A DNA stretch of 5,409 bases from assembly GCA_018897415.1 (NCBI GenBank), contig JAHIKR010000378.1, positions 1 to 5,409 of the forward strand, given 5' to 3'. How positions within the stretch are numbered: position 1 is the first letter of the stretch; each line of letters begins with the position of its first letter. Made by a program: the position numbers and the translations under genes. Source of the stretch: Pseudomonadota bacterium (GTDB lineage Bacteria; Desulfobacterota; Desulfobacteria; Desulfobacterales; ETH-SRB1). The notes under the pieces were generated by a model that saw nothing but the letters and a program-made list of their open reading frames with translations, was not told where the DNA came from and did no database searches. Positions 5,010 through 5,409 of this stretch are shown one piece after another.

Positions 5010-5122
5010 GATTCACGTGCAGCATTAATCTTCCTGTTATCATTAACGTTTTTAATTTTATATTATTTTCATTTTTTTGAAAAGATTTTTAACCTCCCAT
5101 TAACTTTTTACTATTACCTATG

Positions 5123-5269
5123 TTGAGCGATTTTTTGCGAAGAAATGTGCCGAGATCTTGATGCAGCAAGGTTTGCGAAAAGCGTAGGCATACCAATGGA
5201 TATGTCAAGACTTTTCGCAAGTCCTTGATGCGCAAGAGATTGGTGCAGGTCGAGTAAAAAATCGCTCAA
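5123..5269. repeat. 147-bp palindromic element in the leader of the nrdD-like gene
   Basis: The ends TTGAGCGATTTTTT (5123-5136) and AAAAAATCGCTCAA (5256-5269) are perfect 14-bp inverted repeats. Inside, TTGCGAAAAG (5173-5182) and CTTTTCGCAA (5211-5220) are perfect and share the same centre. The apex can pair GGCATA with TATGTC, and the flanks (CTTGATGCAGCAAG against the CTTGATGCGCAAG region) are partly complementary. The architecture is like the element at 4638 but the sequence differs, so this is a second REP/MITE-like family. It lies between the promoter and the ribosome site. Confidence 0.85.
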
Positions 5270-5318
5270 TTTAGGTATTAATTAATAACTTTTATTAAAG
5301 TATAAATAGGTGGCATAA

Positions 5319-5409
5319 GTGTTTGAAGAAATCAAAAAGCGGGATGGAAGGGTAGTTGAGTTTGATTCTACAAAAATTACCGCCGCCATTATTAAGGCCG
5401 GCAAAGCAA
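5319..5409 (+). CDS. nrdD: Ribonucleoside-triphosphate reductase, probably anaerobic class III (N-terminal ATP cone; runs off the right edge)
   Basis: The 30 visible residues are an ATP-cone start: MFEEIKKRDGRVVEFDSTKI and then TAAIIKAGKA. ATP cones bind ATP or dATP and set the overall activity of ribonucleotide reductases. The pattern with a short lead-in followed by KRDGRVV.FD..KI is typical of NrdD (glycyl-radical enzyme reducing NTPs to dNTPs without oxygen). NrdJ or NrdA would also carry an ATP cone, while NrdR is excluded because its zinc ribbon would come first. GTG 5319 has AGGTGG (5308-5313) 5 nt upstream, and a TAA immediately before it forbids a longer protein. Two NrdR-like boxes and a promoter upstream support a reductase gene under NrdR control. 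The class assignment is an inference from the N-terminus. Confidence 0.82.
   Translation, partial: MFEEIKKRDGRVVEFDSTKITAAIIKAGKA

Noticed and set aside
4920..5126. Plus-strand open frame of 68 codons with hydrophobic product, and a shorter frame from 4904
   Set aside because: The frame covers both NrdR boxes and the promoter and ends inside a palindromic repeat. The hydrophobicity follows from T-rich DNA. A start at 4929 would have a GAGG nearby, so a small peptide is not fully excluded.

Overview
The window looks like part of a chromosome from an AT-rich, anaerobic bacterium, most likely a Desulfobacterota (deltaproteobacterial, sulfate-reducer-like) lineage. This placement is inference. 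It rests on a probable Sec-containing small protein, an anaerobic-type ribonucleotide reductase start, the small hypothetical genes, and many palindromic intergenic repeats. No rRNA, tRNA or CRISPR array is visible.

Left part (1-586): two genes on the minus strand. The 5' end of truA (tRNA pseudouridine synthase) runs off the left edge. Upstream of it lies a 61-codon gene with two CxxC motifs and an in-frame TGA. A hairpin resembling the SECIS of E. coli fdhF follows that TGA directly, so the gene is best read as a small selenoprotein and not as a pseudogene.

Region 587-1200 has no convincing gene. It is a nested inverted-repeat structure: 50-bp outer arms at 587-636 and 1128-1177 (45/50 matching), inner arms of about 37 bp at 744-781 and 1006-1042, and two GC-rich hairpin repeats inside. 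It ends just before the proC ribosome binding site.

Middle part (1201-3605): proC (proline biosynthesis) is followed, after a GAAGGCT-type palindromic repeat, by ccdA and a secreted thioredoxin-fold protein. The last two probably form a cytoplasm-to-periplasm reductant relay. A convergent minus-strand gene for a 91-residue two-helix membrane protein overlaps the end of the thioredoxin gene by 14 bp.

Right part (3606-5409): a ChaN-like putative haem-binding lipoprotein gene ends exactly where a 124-bp palindromic element begins. Next comes a regulatory region with two NrdR-box-like sites 31 bp apart around a sigma70-like promoter, then a second palindromic element of 147 bp, then the first 30 codons of an ATP-cone protein, probably nrdD. 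The NrdR-like boxes and the ATP cone support each other: this reads as a dNTP-responsive ribonucleotide reductase promoter with a roughly 300-nt leader that contains a repeat element.
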